The notes below the pieces were generated by a model. It searched no databases, had not been told where the DNA came from, and was given only the letters and a program-made list of their open reading frames with translations. Below are positions 47,901 through 56,459 of a DNA stretch of 64,000 nucleotides, piece by piece. Where the stretch lies: contig CAMQGK010000341.1 of NCBI GenBank assembly GCA_947000775.1, forward strand, positions 11,263,001 to 11,327,000, in the 5' to 3' direction. A program made the translations under genes and the position numbers. The stretch's first letter is position 1; every line of letters begins with the position of its first letter. Source of the stretch: Pterois miles (Eukaryota; Chordata; Actinopteri; Perciformes; Scorpaenidae).

Positions 47901-48544
47901 AGACAGAAGCACAAACATGCATGATACCCGTGTGCATCCATCAAAGGTTGAGTGAGGGTAATTGTTTAGAAAAGCTTGCAACACTTAAAGAGTTTTATAA
48001 GAAATATAAGTCGCTGTATTAGTTACATTTATTTTTTAAAGCCTTCACTCACCCCTTGTATTTCAAAATGATGTGCAAGTGTGCAAGTTGTTAGTTTAGG
48101 ATCTACACTGCAGTATTTAGCATCGTTTAAAATCAGCCCCCCTCAGATGCCATTTCTAAAGATAGAGAGAACAGATGTTTCTCTTTAGTCCAGTGATGTG
48201 TTCCCCTTAAATATGGTGGAATTTCCATCATGTGATAAATTAATGCTGACTAAATGGATCAATAATGCATTTATATTGAATGATATCAAATAGTACAAGC
48301 AAACTTTTGCCTGATTTGCTGTGACACAGTTAAATTGGGTGAAAAATATTGGCTTCAAATAAAGAGCTATGATTAGCCTGCTGATTACCTTGATGGCTGA
48401 CACAGAGTACTCAGGAGGATTCAGTAACCGTATAGGCTCCCATTCAAGAGCATCAGACCCTCCAGTACAGTCTGTGTTAGTCATCAGGAAAATGCCGGAT
48501 AGTCATCACTCACACAACACTGTGTGTGAGTGCCTCTGTGTTTG

Positions 48545-48640
<96 letters not shown>

Positions 48641-51600
48641 ACAGATTTTTGAAACTCCAGTAGCATTGCAACTGTGCAAGGTGTCGGGCTATGCACTGAC
48701 AAGAATCTGGCGATATGATGCATATCATGATACAGGAGTTATGATTCAATGTATTGAGATACAGTATATTGCGATACTGCAAGCATGGGATTATATTATT
48801 TTTTTAATCTAACTTTAGGAAAACTGTTAAAAGAACACACCACCATATGCATGAAATATGAAAATAAAAAAATGTGAATTTCCCCTCAGGGATGAATAAA
48901 GTATTTGTCTATTTTTTTTACAATCAGAAATGTGGGATCTGCGTTTATCACAGTTCCTGTAACATCCAACATCACTAAGTATTGACTGAGTTCATCTTTG
49001 CATGAAAAATATTAAGTAAAAATCAATGCAGTGTTTTTGAGAATCAATACAGTATCACAAAACAATATCGCAATATTACATTTTTTTGATATTTTTTTGT
49101 GCTCCTAGCCAGGTATGTTCATGAAACATCGCAGGTGTGTGGACCGTTGGGCCTGTGGCACTTTCATAGCTACTTAAATATCCCACAGCATTTACTGCAG
49201 TACTAATGTAGTGGTGTACAGGCGATAATATAACCCTCTTTGGTATATGTTATGGATGTCAGTCAATAATTGCGATTAATCGCATGATTGTCCATAGTTA
49301 ATCCTGATTAATTAAATTAATCTCAAATTAATCACACATTTTTTTCTGTTTAATATGTATCTTAAAGGGAGATTTGTCAAGTATCTACATAGCAAACTGA
49401 AGCCCAACAGACAAACAGCAGCTGTCAGTGTGCTGACTTGACTATGACTTGCCTCAAACTGCATGTGATTAACATAAAGTGGGCATGTCTGTAAAGAGAG
49501 TTGTGGGCACCCATAGAACCCATTCATTCACATATTTGGAGCATTATTTAGGCTCCTTTGCAACAAGCTAGTATGACATGGTTGGTATGAATGGATTTCT
49601 TAGGTTTTCTAGTTTGCAGTTTGTAGTATTTTCACTCTAGCTTTAAAACTGTAAAATCCCAAGTTACATTAATGCATTAAAGAAATTATTAACGTTAAAA
49701 GGAATTTACGTTAATACATTATCATGGCGTTAACTTTGTCAGCCCTAGTATAAGTATGTTGTTAAATTCAAGCTAAACTGTATTTAAAAAATAAAACATT
49801 TTCTTTTTTGGTTTTCAGTATCTTCTTGCAAAGAGCTTAATGCTAGACAGTCTTCTCCACAGTCAAGTCTATGGTTTATCTTGTCTCCATTCCCCTCCAG
49901 AGCCCTCCAGCAATGTTTTTCTTTCTTCTTATCAGTTAGATGGCCTTTTTTGCAGCATTGTCAAGACTCTCTAGGTTTTTGGCTGAACCAACTCAGTCTC
50001 GTGGTGTTCAGTTGCAGCCAGCGAGACTTTGTGACCTATTGAGGGTTGTATGGACAGATAGCATAGTCAGCTACTAAAATACAGTAATGCCAGTGAATAC
50101 AACATCAAAAACAAAGAAATAATTGCCATACAGTTGAATCAACACCATTCTTCACAACAATCAACATTATAAGCTTCATTAAGTTAGTTTTATTGCTCAC
50201 TTTTATTTATTTTGCTCACTGTACTAGGTATATCAAATGTCTGTGATCACCAGTGAATTTGACCTACTTTCAGCCAAGCTTAATGACATTAGCATGTGAA
50301 TGTCAAAGACGTGCTCTCACCATATCCTGTCAAAGCCCGGCCAATGTGCCAGCCCATACAGAGACCCCAGCTCCGCAAGCTCTTAGTGGCATTGTAAAGA
50401 CATTACATGCTGTTGCAAACCAAAAGAAACAGCTTGGGAGCTGCACGAGGGGGCCGTTCGTCATCTGTTACCTTCTCTTTCTGTGTTTTGCTTGAGTCAT
50501 GCTCAACTCCTTGTCCTCGGCTGGTTTAGATCTATGTAAAATGTGAAGTCTGCAGGGTTCAGTGGGCTCCTTGGTTGTCACTGCCTGAGTTCAGTAGACT
50601 TTACATTATAGACTTTTCATTTTCATCTAACATCACATCACATCACAACAGAATAAAAAAAATGCCAGCACTCGATGTCTGTCTTTTAATTCAAGCACTG
50701 CTTTTTGGATTATAATACCCTTTTTAAAGATGTCCCTTTCTATCTCTCATTCTTTCTTGGCACACAGATTTCAGGGTAAAATAATTTCTAATGGATTAAA
50801 TTACGTGGTTTTATATTTAATGTGCTCTTAATATGACCGTTGCAATGAGACAAGCACAAAATGATATACAGTGTATTGATTTTATCCTAGAGAGACCCTG
50901 AAAAGCTAAGATTTTATTATGATATCACCAGTTAAATATTCAGTCTTTCCTTCACATCAGGATGGTTTGAGTTTGTTAAGCCAATTTAATATCTCACCAT
51001 GGTGTTCATCTCCTCCTCAGGTGCGTACGGCGTTATGAGAACCATCTAAATCGCTGCCATCTGTGCTCTTCAGCCATCTCACCATGCGGCCGGTTCATTG
51101 CCTCAGGCTCTGAGGATAACTGTGTAAGTTGTGATACTCTCTTTCCTTATACAGTGTGTGTGTGTGTGTGTACACGCCACCTATACACTGTGCAGTTTTA
51201 TGAGTTATGAGTCAGTCATATACTGATGCAAAAAGTTGATGGCTACTGTGGCATTTTAAAAGCTTCAACAAGATTGAATATGTACTTGATAATTTGTCAC
51301 TGTATATCAGTGTCTTGCCAGTGTACACGGGTGAATCAGGTGTTAAGAAAGCAACAAAATATAGACAAATCCAGCAACTGCTTTGTGTGTTCTGCCATCT
51401 AGCACCATTACTGCGGTGGCAAGTTGTAGTGATTGTAAGAAGAAAGAAAGAAAGATATTCCTTTATTAGTCCCACAGTGGGGAAATTCAGTTTTACACTC
51501 TGTTGTTCACACAGTACATATACATGTCAATGGAGAGATGTCAGAGTGAGGGGGCTGCTCCTGACAAGCACCCAGAGCAGTTGGGGGTTTGGTGCCTTGC

Positions 51601-53776
51601 TCAGGGGCACCTCGGCAGTGCCCAAGAGGTAAACTGGCACCTCTCCAGCAACCAGTTGGTCTTGGTCCATGGGGGACTTGAACCCGTGACTTGAACCCGT
51701 GACCTCCGCGTCCTAACCCAAGTCCTTACAGACTGAGCTACTGCCGCCCCCACTGTCTGTAAACAGTATTAACCGTTGGCTTTAAGCCAAAAGCATATGT
51801 AACATCATTGTCAAAAGCAACGTTACATGGAAAGTAAAGGTAAAAGTAGAAAATTGTACACCTCTTAGGACAGCCTGCATTCAAACACACTCATACTGAA
51901 TGGAGACGCCACCGCAGTGATGGCAACTTCTTTAAGTACGGTACTTACCCAGATTCATATACAGTATATTAGCTTGAGATATTTTACCAAAATTTTAAAT
52001 CAAGCCCACAATACCATAATGCAAAGGGGCAAATGACTCCTGTATGAGGATGCTTTCTTCTTAGTATCCGTTACCTTGTGTGTTGAATTGTAATTGCAGT
52101 TCACCAGAGGCGTACACAGCAAAGTATTCTGACTACAAGAAATTATTTTAGATGTACTTTATATTGTTTGTATCTTAAAGCAGAAGGACAGCAGGAAAAC
52201 AGCAACACATCTTTTTCAGTTTCACCTCCATTTAAGGTGAGGATTGTTTGTGCTTGACACAGAGATTTTTATTTGGACTCAAGTCTTTTTCCGTGGAGGT
52301 CAAATTCAACATTCATGTCGAAGCAGAACTGTTTAATTGCTTTTCCAGACTGCGCCTTATATTTGCTTTCAAGACGTTTTCAGAAGACTGCCTCCCTTTT
52401 CCTTATCCATCTCTCTTTTCTTCTGGTGTACGTGCTTGTTGAAAGCAGTGGAATAATATATGCATGCTGCTGGTTACTATTAATTATGGGGACCCAGCGC
52501 AGCACGGACATTTGAGAGCATCTCTGTCGAGATCGGACATTTCCAACGCTTCTTGGAAATCGGGAGCGTGTATGGTAGTGAGCTGCACCATATTTATTTG
52601 TAGCTGCCCTGAGACTTCCATAAGCCAGACACATTTGTACTTGTCTTAATATATCAAAAAGCAATCATGGAAAAAAAGTACCTAAATACTTTAAAAAGAC
52701 TCCCTAGATCATATTACACATTTTCCAAAAAACATAAGGCCAAAAACAATCCATGAGGAATATGATTTCAGTGTGGTCACTATTAACGTGTTGTATATTC
52801 AGTATTGCCTCTGCTCTCTGCATCAGTTACAGTTGATATGAACTGATAGATCTGGGGATCCATGTGATATTTAAGCATTCCTGAAGGAACGTCTTTCTTC
52901 TATCTAATGCCCTCTTAGGCACCGCACACATCATATGCCTTAGACAGGAGACACTCTATCCATGGACTGTTTGACGGAGCTCACTTGAAGTGATTTTCAG
53001 GGAAACATAATACAAAACAGCTGCAGGAATCTGATGAGTTGTCGTCTGGTAACAAACATCTCGACATCTGTTTTAATCTGTGCTCATGGTACAGAAGCAA
53101 AAAAATGGGTCTCACTGATTGCATTTAGAAAACACAACCTGTACTAACAAGCTGATAACACATTAATATCTATTCAAAGAGAAATGCTGATTCAAAGATG
53201 TCTACACAAACAGAGTGCAAATGTCTTATTGCGCAGTGCAACCAAGGCCAAGTATAAAATCCACACCTACAAGTAAAGCAATGTTAAGCATGGTTTTTAC
53301 TACCTCAAAACAGAAAATAACTAAAATATCTGCAAGGGTTCATTAGGATTGTTCTCTTGCCACCTGAGCTTTCTGATGGCCAGTCCACCCCTGGTACTGG
53401 AGCCCAAACTCTGAATGATTGGACAGAAACTTTCCCTTGAAGTTGAAGTGATCCCTAAAGTAAACTGACATTGACTATGTATGTAGCTCTACCACTTTTA
53501 AAACATGCATCTTGCTTAGCCCGAACACACTTCTGTATTGTACATATTATGTGCATATATTGCGCTTCACTATGTGGGTTAACAATTCATTCTATATAGG
53601 TTCTTAATTAGTACGTCACTGCATGATTTTCAATTCATACCTGGTTTTGTTCATGTAGTCTATCTCATTAATTTCAGGCATACGTGTATGACATCCGCAG
53701 CAGCAGCTACCTCCACAAACTTCAGAAACACTCAGACACGGTGCTCAGTGTAACTTTCAACCCTGCCACACCAGAG
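19878..53776 (+). CDS. WDR27: WD repeat-containing protein 27, 24 coding exons, last short exon not found
   Basis: WDR27 is a predicted double beta-propeller scaffold of unknown role. Exons: 19878-20015, 20474-20615, 20932-21056, 22054-22167, 22294-22345, 22622-22692, 22781-22907, 23000-23102, 25611-25702, 25905-25969, 27059-27171, 28018-28056, 28286-28362, 33862-33931, 34052-34120, 34213-34301, 35172-35261, 36138-36259, 38470-38603, 41005-41102, 42038-42168, 44772-44869, 51021-51123, 53678-53776. They join without a phase break into 787 codons. WD hallmarks include SASADYIIVWDIE, TASEDRTFKVWDLK, STDGQLWCFSL, SASEDQSVRIW, CGSDRSIQVFDMN, SAVTDGVKIWDLR and GSEDNCAYVYDIR. The FHTKVKSSGYTSAP and MFSPKTNIQ linker matches the human protein. 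The human protein continues about 17 residues after the FNPSAP-like end reached here. No exon in 53777-64000 fits, so the stop lies outside or was missed. Confidence 0.93.
21057..22053. other. WDR27 intron 3
   Basis: 997 bases with no repeat copy I can match and no exon. The acceptor-like gctgacag at 21518-21525 leads into a frame with no similarity to the protein, and skipping it gives the expected join YILSSK-RHKVISTL. A short (CAA)n run lies at about 21930-21947. Confidence 0.5.
23103..25610. other. WDR27 intron 8
   Basis: 2.5-kb intron. It starts with the SINE copy 23151-23489. The remaining 2.1 kb is AT-rich, with no exon and no repeat shared with other parts of the window. Short frames here have no similarity support. 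Confidence 0.5.
23151..23489 (-). mobile_element. tRNA-derived SINE, copy A (antisense in WDR27 intron 8)
   Basis: Read on the minus strand it starts GGGGGCGGCAGTAGCTCAGT, which holds a tRNA-like A box, followed by a B-box-like GATTCAAGTC. It then runs through a conserved body (GCCCCTGAGCAAGGCACCAA on this strand) to a tail TTTCCCCTCGTGAGACTAAT with AAAGGAATATCTTC. It shares its whole length with copies at 29583, 44921 and 51438. Family naming needs a repeat library. Confidence 0.88.
25611..34301 (+). CDS. WDR27: WDR27 exons 9-16: middle strands and basic linker
   Basis: Exon 9 gives WLCIGSLDGLYVVDLATSEL, equivalent to the human IGSSVGLFVFNLANLE strand pair. Exon 11 (27059-27171) gives MVFLVSSLFTPCVVLLELHL. 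Exon 12 is only 39 bases and exon 13 adds a lysine-rich stretch (LKKKKEPEHPKKK). After a 5.5-kb intron full of repeats, exons 14-16 give the conserved linker (KVKSSGYTSAP, IMFSPKTNIQ) and the entry to the second propeller. Exon 12 is supported by phase and splice sites more than by similarity. Confidence 0.82.
26068..26688 (+). mobile_element. TAGGGCTGTCA-family hAT-like MITE, copy 2 (WDR27 intron 10)
   Basis: Same orientation as copy 1. It runs from TTTCTTTAAGAAATTCATGC through GGAATCCATTGGTACCAA..., TTGACCTCTGACCTCAAG and ACAGACATGCCCACTTTATG to a right end CTGATAGCCCTA at 26688. The extreme left end is missing. Confidence 0.8.
27330..27460. repeat. Possible MITE end (TAATAGGTCCCCTTTAAAGG)
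   Basis: The phrase GAAAGGGAAAAAGCAC and then CATAATAGGTCCCCTTTAAA is the reverse of the CCTTTAAAGGGGACCTATTA-type end seen in many fish repeats. There is no second copy in the window, so the call is tentative. It lies in WDR27 intron 11. Confidence 0.4.
29583..29907 (-). mobile_element. tRNA-derived SINE, copy B (antisense in WDR27 intron 13)
   Basis: Full-length copy with the cleanest promoter boxes on the minus strand: A-box region GTAGCTCAGTCTGTAGGG and B box GGTTCAAGTCC within GGTCACCGGTTCAAGTCCC. The tail reads TTTCCCCTAGCGGGACTAAT with AAAGGACTATCTTC. It shares more than 300 bases with copy A. Confidence 0.9.
32188..32661. mobile_element. GGATGCAC-family hAT-like MITE, copy 2, with 8-bp target duplication
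   Basis: Left end TAGTGATGCAC (32188) and right end GTGCATCCTTA (to 32661) are inverted repeats. They are flanked by an exact 8-bp direct repeat CTGTAAAC at 32180-32187 and 32662-32669. Eight-base duplications and TAGGGATGCAC-like ends point to the hAT superfamily. The interior matches the copy at 8936-9436, and there is no transposase frame. Confidence 0.85.
32937..32982. repeat. (TA)n microsatellite, interrupted by a SINE
   Basis: 23 TA units. The run resumes as ATATATATATAT at 33363-33374 on the far side of the SINE, so the SINE probably inserted into a longer TA array. Confidence 0.95.
32983..33362 (+). mobile_element. Second tRNA-derived SINE with intact-looking Pol III boxes
   Basis: It begins AGGGCTGCACGGTGGTGTAG. 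The A box (GTAGTGGTTAGCGC, about 32999-33012) and B box (GGTTCGATTCC, 33039-33049) both match RNA polymerase III consensus closely. The body continues TGGAGTTTGCATGTTCTCCC and CAGCTGGGATCGGCTCCAGC and ends in GGATAAGCGG with a (GATG)n tail. This is a widespread teleost SINE type with a LINE-like 3' tail. It is sense to WDR27 and lies about 500 bases before exon 14. Confidence 0.88.
34302..35171. repeat. WDR27 intron 16 with a possible degraded DNA element
   Basis: The left part reads GGGGTGGGAACCACCAGAGA and CCCCACGATACGATATTATC, then ATTGCGATTTTG and TTGCGATATGCC, phrases typical of a common fish repeat. A related reverse-sense piece may lie at 48700-49125. The element ends are not defined. 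The rest of the intron shows nothing. Confidence 0.4.
35172..53776 (+). CDS. WDR27: WDR27 exons 17-24: C-terminal WD repeats
   Basis: Exons 17-18 give GDGKQILCGLGDSSVLLYKS and GHDKPVSSVSWSLNRQWWLS, then VRIW. Exon 19 gives MFSKPIRSAQFYYLDKFLLL. Exons 20-22 give SDITSVSAINDF, DIVLACGSDRSIQVFDMN and DGVKIWDLRTL. Exons 23-24 give SPCGRFIASGSEDNCAYVYD and HSDTVLSVTFNPATPE. Donors after 41102 (gtatcc) and 44869 (gttggt) are weak but forced by phase and similarity. The introns of 6.2 and 2.6 kb around exon 23 are rich in repeats and in candidate non-coding elements. Confidence 0.93.
35262..36137. other. WDR27 intron 17, no feature seen
   Basis: 876 bases with no exon, repeat copy or motif that I could support. 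Confidence 0.5.
36260..38469. other. WDR27 intron 18
   Basis: 2.2-kb intron. The stretch 36880-37430 is non-repetitive and of mixed composition, with homeobox-like TTAATT words, and is a candidate conserved non-coding element. The MITE 38015-38365 lies near its 3' end. No exon was seen. Confidence 0.45.
38015..38365 (+). mobile_element. GGAACAGTGTGTAGGAT-family MITE
   Basis: Begins GGAACAGTGTGTAGGATCTG and ends AATTGTTACACACTTGT, weak inverted ends of the teleost repeat whose usual termini are GGAACAGTGTGTAGGATT and its complement. Internal phrases GGTTTGTCCATTCTGGGCTA and CTCCCTATGTAGATATGAAT also belong to this type. The copy ends about 100 bases before exon 19. Confidence 0.65.
38946..39192 (+). 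mobile_element. TAGGGCTGTCA-family hAT-like MITE, copy 3, fragment
   Basis: Only the left-middle part of the family: AGAGGCTGTAGCAGGCTTG, GAAAACATAAGGAATCCATT, TTTTGGCGAGGAAAAACTGG and CCTCTGACCTCAAGGTATGT. Both ends are missing. Confidence 0.75.
40258..40800 (+). repeat. CTGCCTAGTTTGACC repeat family, longest copy
   Basis: Aligns in reverse with 18420-18860 and in its right part with 13733-13925. It runs from GAATGGAAATTGGCATCATT through CACCTCCTCATGGCTCTG to TTGCAGATGCCATTAAGAGC and ends in a T-run. A segment at about 40440-40570 is not present in the other long copy, which suggests an insertion or a deletion there. Confidence 0.8.
42169..44771. other. WDR27 intron 21
   Basis: 2.6-kb intron with a (TCTA)n-like stretch (about 42285-42365), a (TTTG)n run (about 42812-42835) and a GC-rich non-repetitive island at 43800-44330, listed separately. 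No WDR27 exon was seen. Confidence 0.5.
43800..44330. other. GC-rich non-repetitive island in WDR27 intron 21
   Basis: Composition rises clearly above the surrounding AT-rich intron. Open frames of 118 codons (minus, 43837-44193) and 131 codons (plus, 43917-44312) overlap. Neither shows a domain I recognise, and neither has convincing splice partners. It could be a conserved non-coding element, a non-coding RNA exon, or an old retrocopy. I do not call a gene. Confidence 0.4.
44921..45214 (-). mobile_element. tRNA-derived SINE, copy C (antisense in WDR27 intron 22)
   Basis: Same family and orientation as copies A, B and D: minus-strand head GGGGGCGGCAGTAGCTCAGT, B box GGTTCAAGTCC, and a tail ending in TCATCTTATCTTATCTATCT. 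It has lost part of the region before the B box and starts 51 bases after the exon 22 donor. Confidence 0.9.
45338..45659 (-). mobile_element. TAGGGCTGCAACT-family MITE
   Basis: Read on the minus strand it starts TTAGGGCTGCTTGTCGATTA and carries CAGAAAATGGTGAAAAATG, CAAATGTCTTGTTTTGCCCA and AACTCAAAGATATTCAGTTT. It ends near GCTGATTAATTAACTACTAT. This is a widespread teleost repeat with TAGGGCTGCAACTAAC-like ends, and a composite copy is at 17655-18001. Confidence 0.75.
46663..46970. repeat. Stretch bounded by an 18-bp perfect inverted repeat
   Basis: AAGATAAGATAAGATATT at 46663-46680 is matched exactly by its reverse complement at 46953-46970. The left arm continues into TCCTTTATTAGTCCCACAGT and GGGGAAATT, the tail of the SINE family (copies A-D). 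The middle has no SINE body. It may be a LINE or SINE tail fragment paired with a second tail in the other direction. Confidence 0.6.
48549..48639. repeat. (GT)n microsatellite, 91 bp
   Basis: An uninterrupted run of about 45 GT units in WDR27 intron 22. The long open frames across it on both strands are artefacts of the repeat. Confidence 0.98.
48700..49125. repeat. Possible degraded DNA element (CGATATGATGCATATCATGA)
   Basis: Contains GGCGATATGATGCATATCAT, ATTGCGATACTGCAAGC and CAATATCGCAATATTAC, phrases of the same type as those at 34330-34480. A phrase at about 48880, CCCCTCAGGGATGAATAAAG, is also typical of fish repeats. The ends are not defined. Confidence 0.4.
49251..49747 (-). mobile_element. 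TAGGGCTGTCA-family hAT-like MITE, copy 4, with 8-bp target duplication
   Basis: Opposite orientation to copies 1-3. The left end TATGGATGTCAGTCAATA is decayed, and the right end is GTTAACTTTGTCAGCCCTA. The flanks GTATATGT (49243-49250) and GTATAAGT (49748-49755) match at 7 of 8 bases, as expected of a hAT-type insertion. It is shorter than copy 2 because of internal deletion. Confidence 0.8.
51438..51751 (-). mobile_element. tRNA-derived SINE, copy D (antisense, with duplicated B box)
   Basis: Same family and orientation as copies A-C. The 13-base word GACTTGAACCCGT occurs twice in tandem at 51675-51687 and 51688-51700, which doubles the B-box region. The tail reads GGGACTAATAAAGGAATATC and TTTCTTTC on the minus strand. 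Confidence 0.9.
52240..52650. promoter_or_regulatory. Candidate conserved non-coding element in WDR27 intron 23
   Basis: Non-repetitive, balanced composition, with a homeodomain-type core ACTATTAATTATGG near 52477 and CAGCGCAGCACGGACATTTG. No coding similarity was seen. The call is inferred from texture only; cross-species alignment would decide. Confidence 0.25.
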
Positions 53777-54899
53777 GTAAGAACCTGTCTTTACTCTTTG
53801 TCTTTGTGGTTCTGTTATTTCTTTTCTCTACTGCTCTACCATGCATTTAATACCCTATCTCCCAGAACTAAATATCTCATCATCTTAAATTAAGTCTTGT
53901 CTCTAAACACCCCAGTAAACTAGTGACCAGAATAGATATTTTGTACAATTTCCGTAAATGTCCTACTTTCACTTTCACTTACTGGCGTAAGGTGTCAGAC
54001 AGCTGAAGTAAAACCAGAGCTTGTTTTTACTTTCCAGATGTTGACCTACATTAACTCTGTGTAAACAACCCCAGGGACATGTTCCAGCCAAAAATTTTAA
54101 TGTGTATTTACCCTCCACTCCTCTCCTGATTATGTATTCACATCAGTTTAATTGTTATCTCAAGCATCACAAACAGGTATGAAAGAAGAAGTTTAAAAGC
54201 AAAGATATGAAGTCACAGTGACAAGCAGTGTCAGTCAGAGGTCATGTTGTCTTCAATCCAAGAAATTGCCTCGTATACCTGAATTTCATATAGGTAATCA
54301 GAACACAGCACAAATACGCAAGCACTTTGTGATCATTAATAATTAGAAATAATGGTATGTTGTTTTTGAATCATCTTCATTTGATGTGATTTAAAATAAA
54401 TCACATTGCATGGTCATACATACATAATTTTACTAATATTTTATGGAGTTAATTGGTTACACAGGTGTGCAGCATCTGTTCTTGGTCTGGAGTGTGTGTA
54501 AGTGTATGAGTGTTTGTAATGAAGGAATGATATCCTCAGGCTGAGGTCACATAGCAGGGTTTATTGAGACCATCCCAATGTTCAGGGAGGGTGGACTTGT
54601 CGGTGACTTCACAGAATTTCTAATAGCGAGGAAAGCATTCAATAAAACAATGACGCTAGAAATAATAAGAAGTCTAAGAAGTCTTCCTTATGTGTGAGAT
54701 GGGTGTTATTGTTTTAACTGTGTATACCTGTTTCAGTGAGTAGGTGCACACGTACCCTTGTGTCTTTGTGTATACATACTGCACAGCATACTGAAGGTGC
54801 TAAAAAAGCTAGAACTAGAATTTTAATGTGTATAAACCCAAACTAAAAATACTGTTTGCATCCACAAACATTACTGAGACAACAAACATCTCACTCATC

Positions 54900-55305
54900 A
54901 CTCACTCATCATCAACTGCTTATCTGGGGTCGGGTCGCGGGGGCAACAGCTTCAGCAGGGGACCCCAAACTTCCCTTTCCTGGGCCACATTAACCAGCTC
55001 TGACTGGGGGATCCCGAGGCATTCTCAGGCCAGTGTGGAGATATAACATCTCCATCGAGTTCTGGGTCTTCCCCTGGGCCTCCTCCAAGCTGGTCGTGCC
55101 TAGAACACCTCCCAAGGGAGGCGCCCAGGGGACATCCTTACCAGATGCCCGAACCACCTCAAGTGGCTCCCTTCAACACAAAGGAGTAGCGTCTCTACTC
55201 CGAGTCCCTCATGGATGGCTGAGCTTCTCTCCCTACCTCTAAGGGAGGCACCAGCCACCCTCCTGAGAAAACCCATTTCGTCCACTTGTACCCACAATCT
55301 AGTTC
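54900..55305 (-). mobile_element. Non-LTR retrotransposon (LINE) 3' relic
   Basis: On the minus strand, 55100-55297 encodes a fragment with SHLRWFGHLVRMSPGRLP, a sequence typical of the C-terminal end of a reverse transcriptase ORF in fish LINEs. Downstream on that strand come GGGGAAGACCCAGAACTCGA and a tail with CCCCAGATAAGCAGTTGATG and (ATGAGTG)n. The frame is broken after PWEVF. This is an old 5'-truncated copy. Confidence 0.75.
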
Positions 55306-55814
55306 TTTCAGATCGCCAGCAAAAAATGTTTTTCTAAATGTTAGCTCTCTTTATCAATAATACCATTTTCATTTAAAATGGATATCCCCCAAATCGCTGT
55401 GGCTTTTAGTCAGTGGTGGCCAGTTAACAGGCCAATCAGATAATGACTACCGCTCTATCCTGCCATAACCCTGTGGGACTGTGCCCCGTGCTGATCCACG
55501 TCTATGACTGGCTGCCCGCCGGGTTGGTCCAGCCTGTGATTGACTGCACAGTTCCACAGTCAACAAAAGATATATACAGGGTTGTGCTTGTTCAGCCCAG
55601 GATCTGCTTTCCAACTTTAATTTGGACTGTTTATAGTTTCTAACAGGGTCCATTGTAGTTTAATATTGCGCCATTTTTTTGCACTCTAAAGGGATGCGGC
55701 AGAGACTAAATTGATGGCACTGTGTGCCAAATGTAGAAATGGTTTGAATGATTCAGTTTTTGAACTCTTTATTTCAGATTGTCCCCACTATGAATTTAAA
55801 GTTGTAGTAGATAT

Positions 55815-56086
55815 TAGAGCTGTCAATCAGTGAAAATGTTTTATCATGATTAATTGCATGATTGTCTATAGTTAATTGTGATTAATCGTAAAATAATCAC
55901 ATTCTTTTATCTATTCAAAATGTACCTGAAAGGGAGCTTTGTCAAGTATTTGATAGTCTTCAGCTTGGGAGTGGGCAAATATTCTTGGTTTTGCAAATCG
56001 ATGTGTAATATATTTATTATCAGGAATCATTTAACAACACAAAACGTGACAAATATTGTCCAGAAACCCTCACAGGGACTGTATTT

Positions 56087-56143
<57 letters not shown>

Positions 56144-56459
56144 TCAAATCATAACATGGCAAACAGGCAACAACAGCTGTCAATGTGCTGACTTGACTAT
56201 GACTTGCCCGAAACTGCATGTGATTATGATAAAGTGGGCCTGTCTGTAAAGGGGAGACTTGTGGGTACCCATAGAACTAATTTTCTTTCACATATCTTGA
56301 GGTCAGAGGTCAAGGGACCCCTTTGAAAATGGCAATGACAGTTTTTCCTCACCCAAATTTGGCTTAGAGTGTCATTTAGCCTCCTTTACAACAAGTTAAT
56401 ATGATAACTGATTCTGCTACAACTTAAAAATCAAAAAGTTGCATTAATGCATTTAAGAA
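55815..56459 (-). mobile_element. TAGGGCTGTCA-family hAT-like MITE, copy 5, with internal (TA)n
   Basis: Opposite orientation to copies 1-3. The left end TAGAGCTGTCAATCAGTG is followed by TTAATTGCATGATTGTCTAT and the usual body (GGTACCCATAGAACTAATTT; GAGGTCAGAGGTCAAGGGAC). The far end is decayed at GCATTAATGCATTTAAG. A 52-bp TA run at 56090-56141 has grown inside it. The 123-codon frame at 55878-56249 is the element, not a gene. Confidence 0.8.
56090..56141. repeat. (TA)n microsatellite
   Basis: 26 TA units inside MITE copy 5. Confidence 0.97.

Larger units (their letters stand above)
44870..51020. other. WDR27 intron 22 (6.2 kb)
   Basis: Contains SINE copy C, two MITEs (45338-45659 and 49251-49747), an 18-bp perfect inverted repeat pair (46663 and 46953), a 91-bp GT run (48549-48639) and a degraded element at 48700-49125. 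The stretches 45820-46350 and 50250-50500 look non-repetitive and are candidate conserved non-coding sequence. No exon was found. Confidence 0.55.
51124..53677. other. WDR27 intron 23
   Basis: 2.55-kb intron. It holds SINE copy D and, at 52240-52650, a non-repetitive stretch listed separately. The rest (52650-53670) shows no exon or named repeat. Confidence 0.5.

Noticed and set aside
48369..48812. Long open frames on both strands (147, 90 and 79 codons)
   Set aside because: They are created by the 91-bp GT run, giving poly Cys-Val or Thr-His peptides. No gene evidence.
55878..56249. 123-codon frame with a Tyr-Ile repeat
   Set aside because: It reads through MITE copy 5 and a TA microsatellite.
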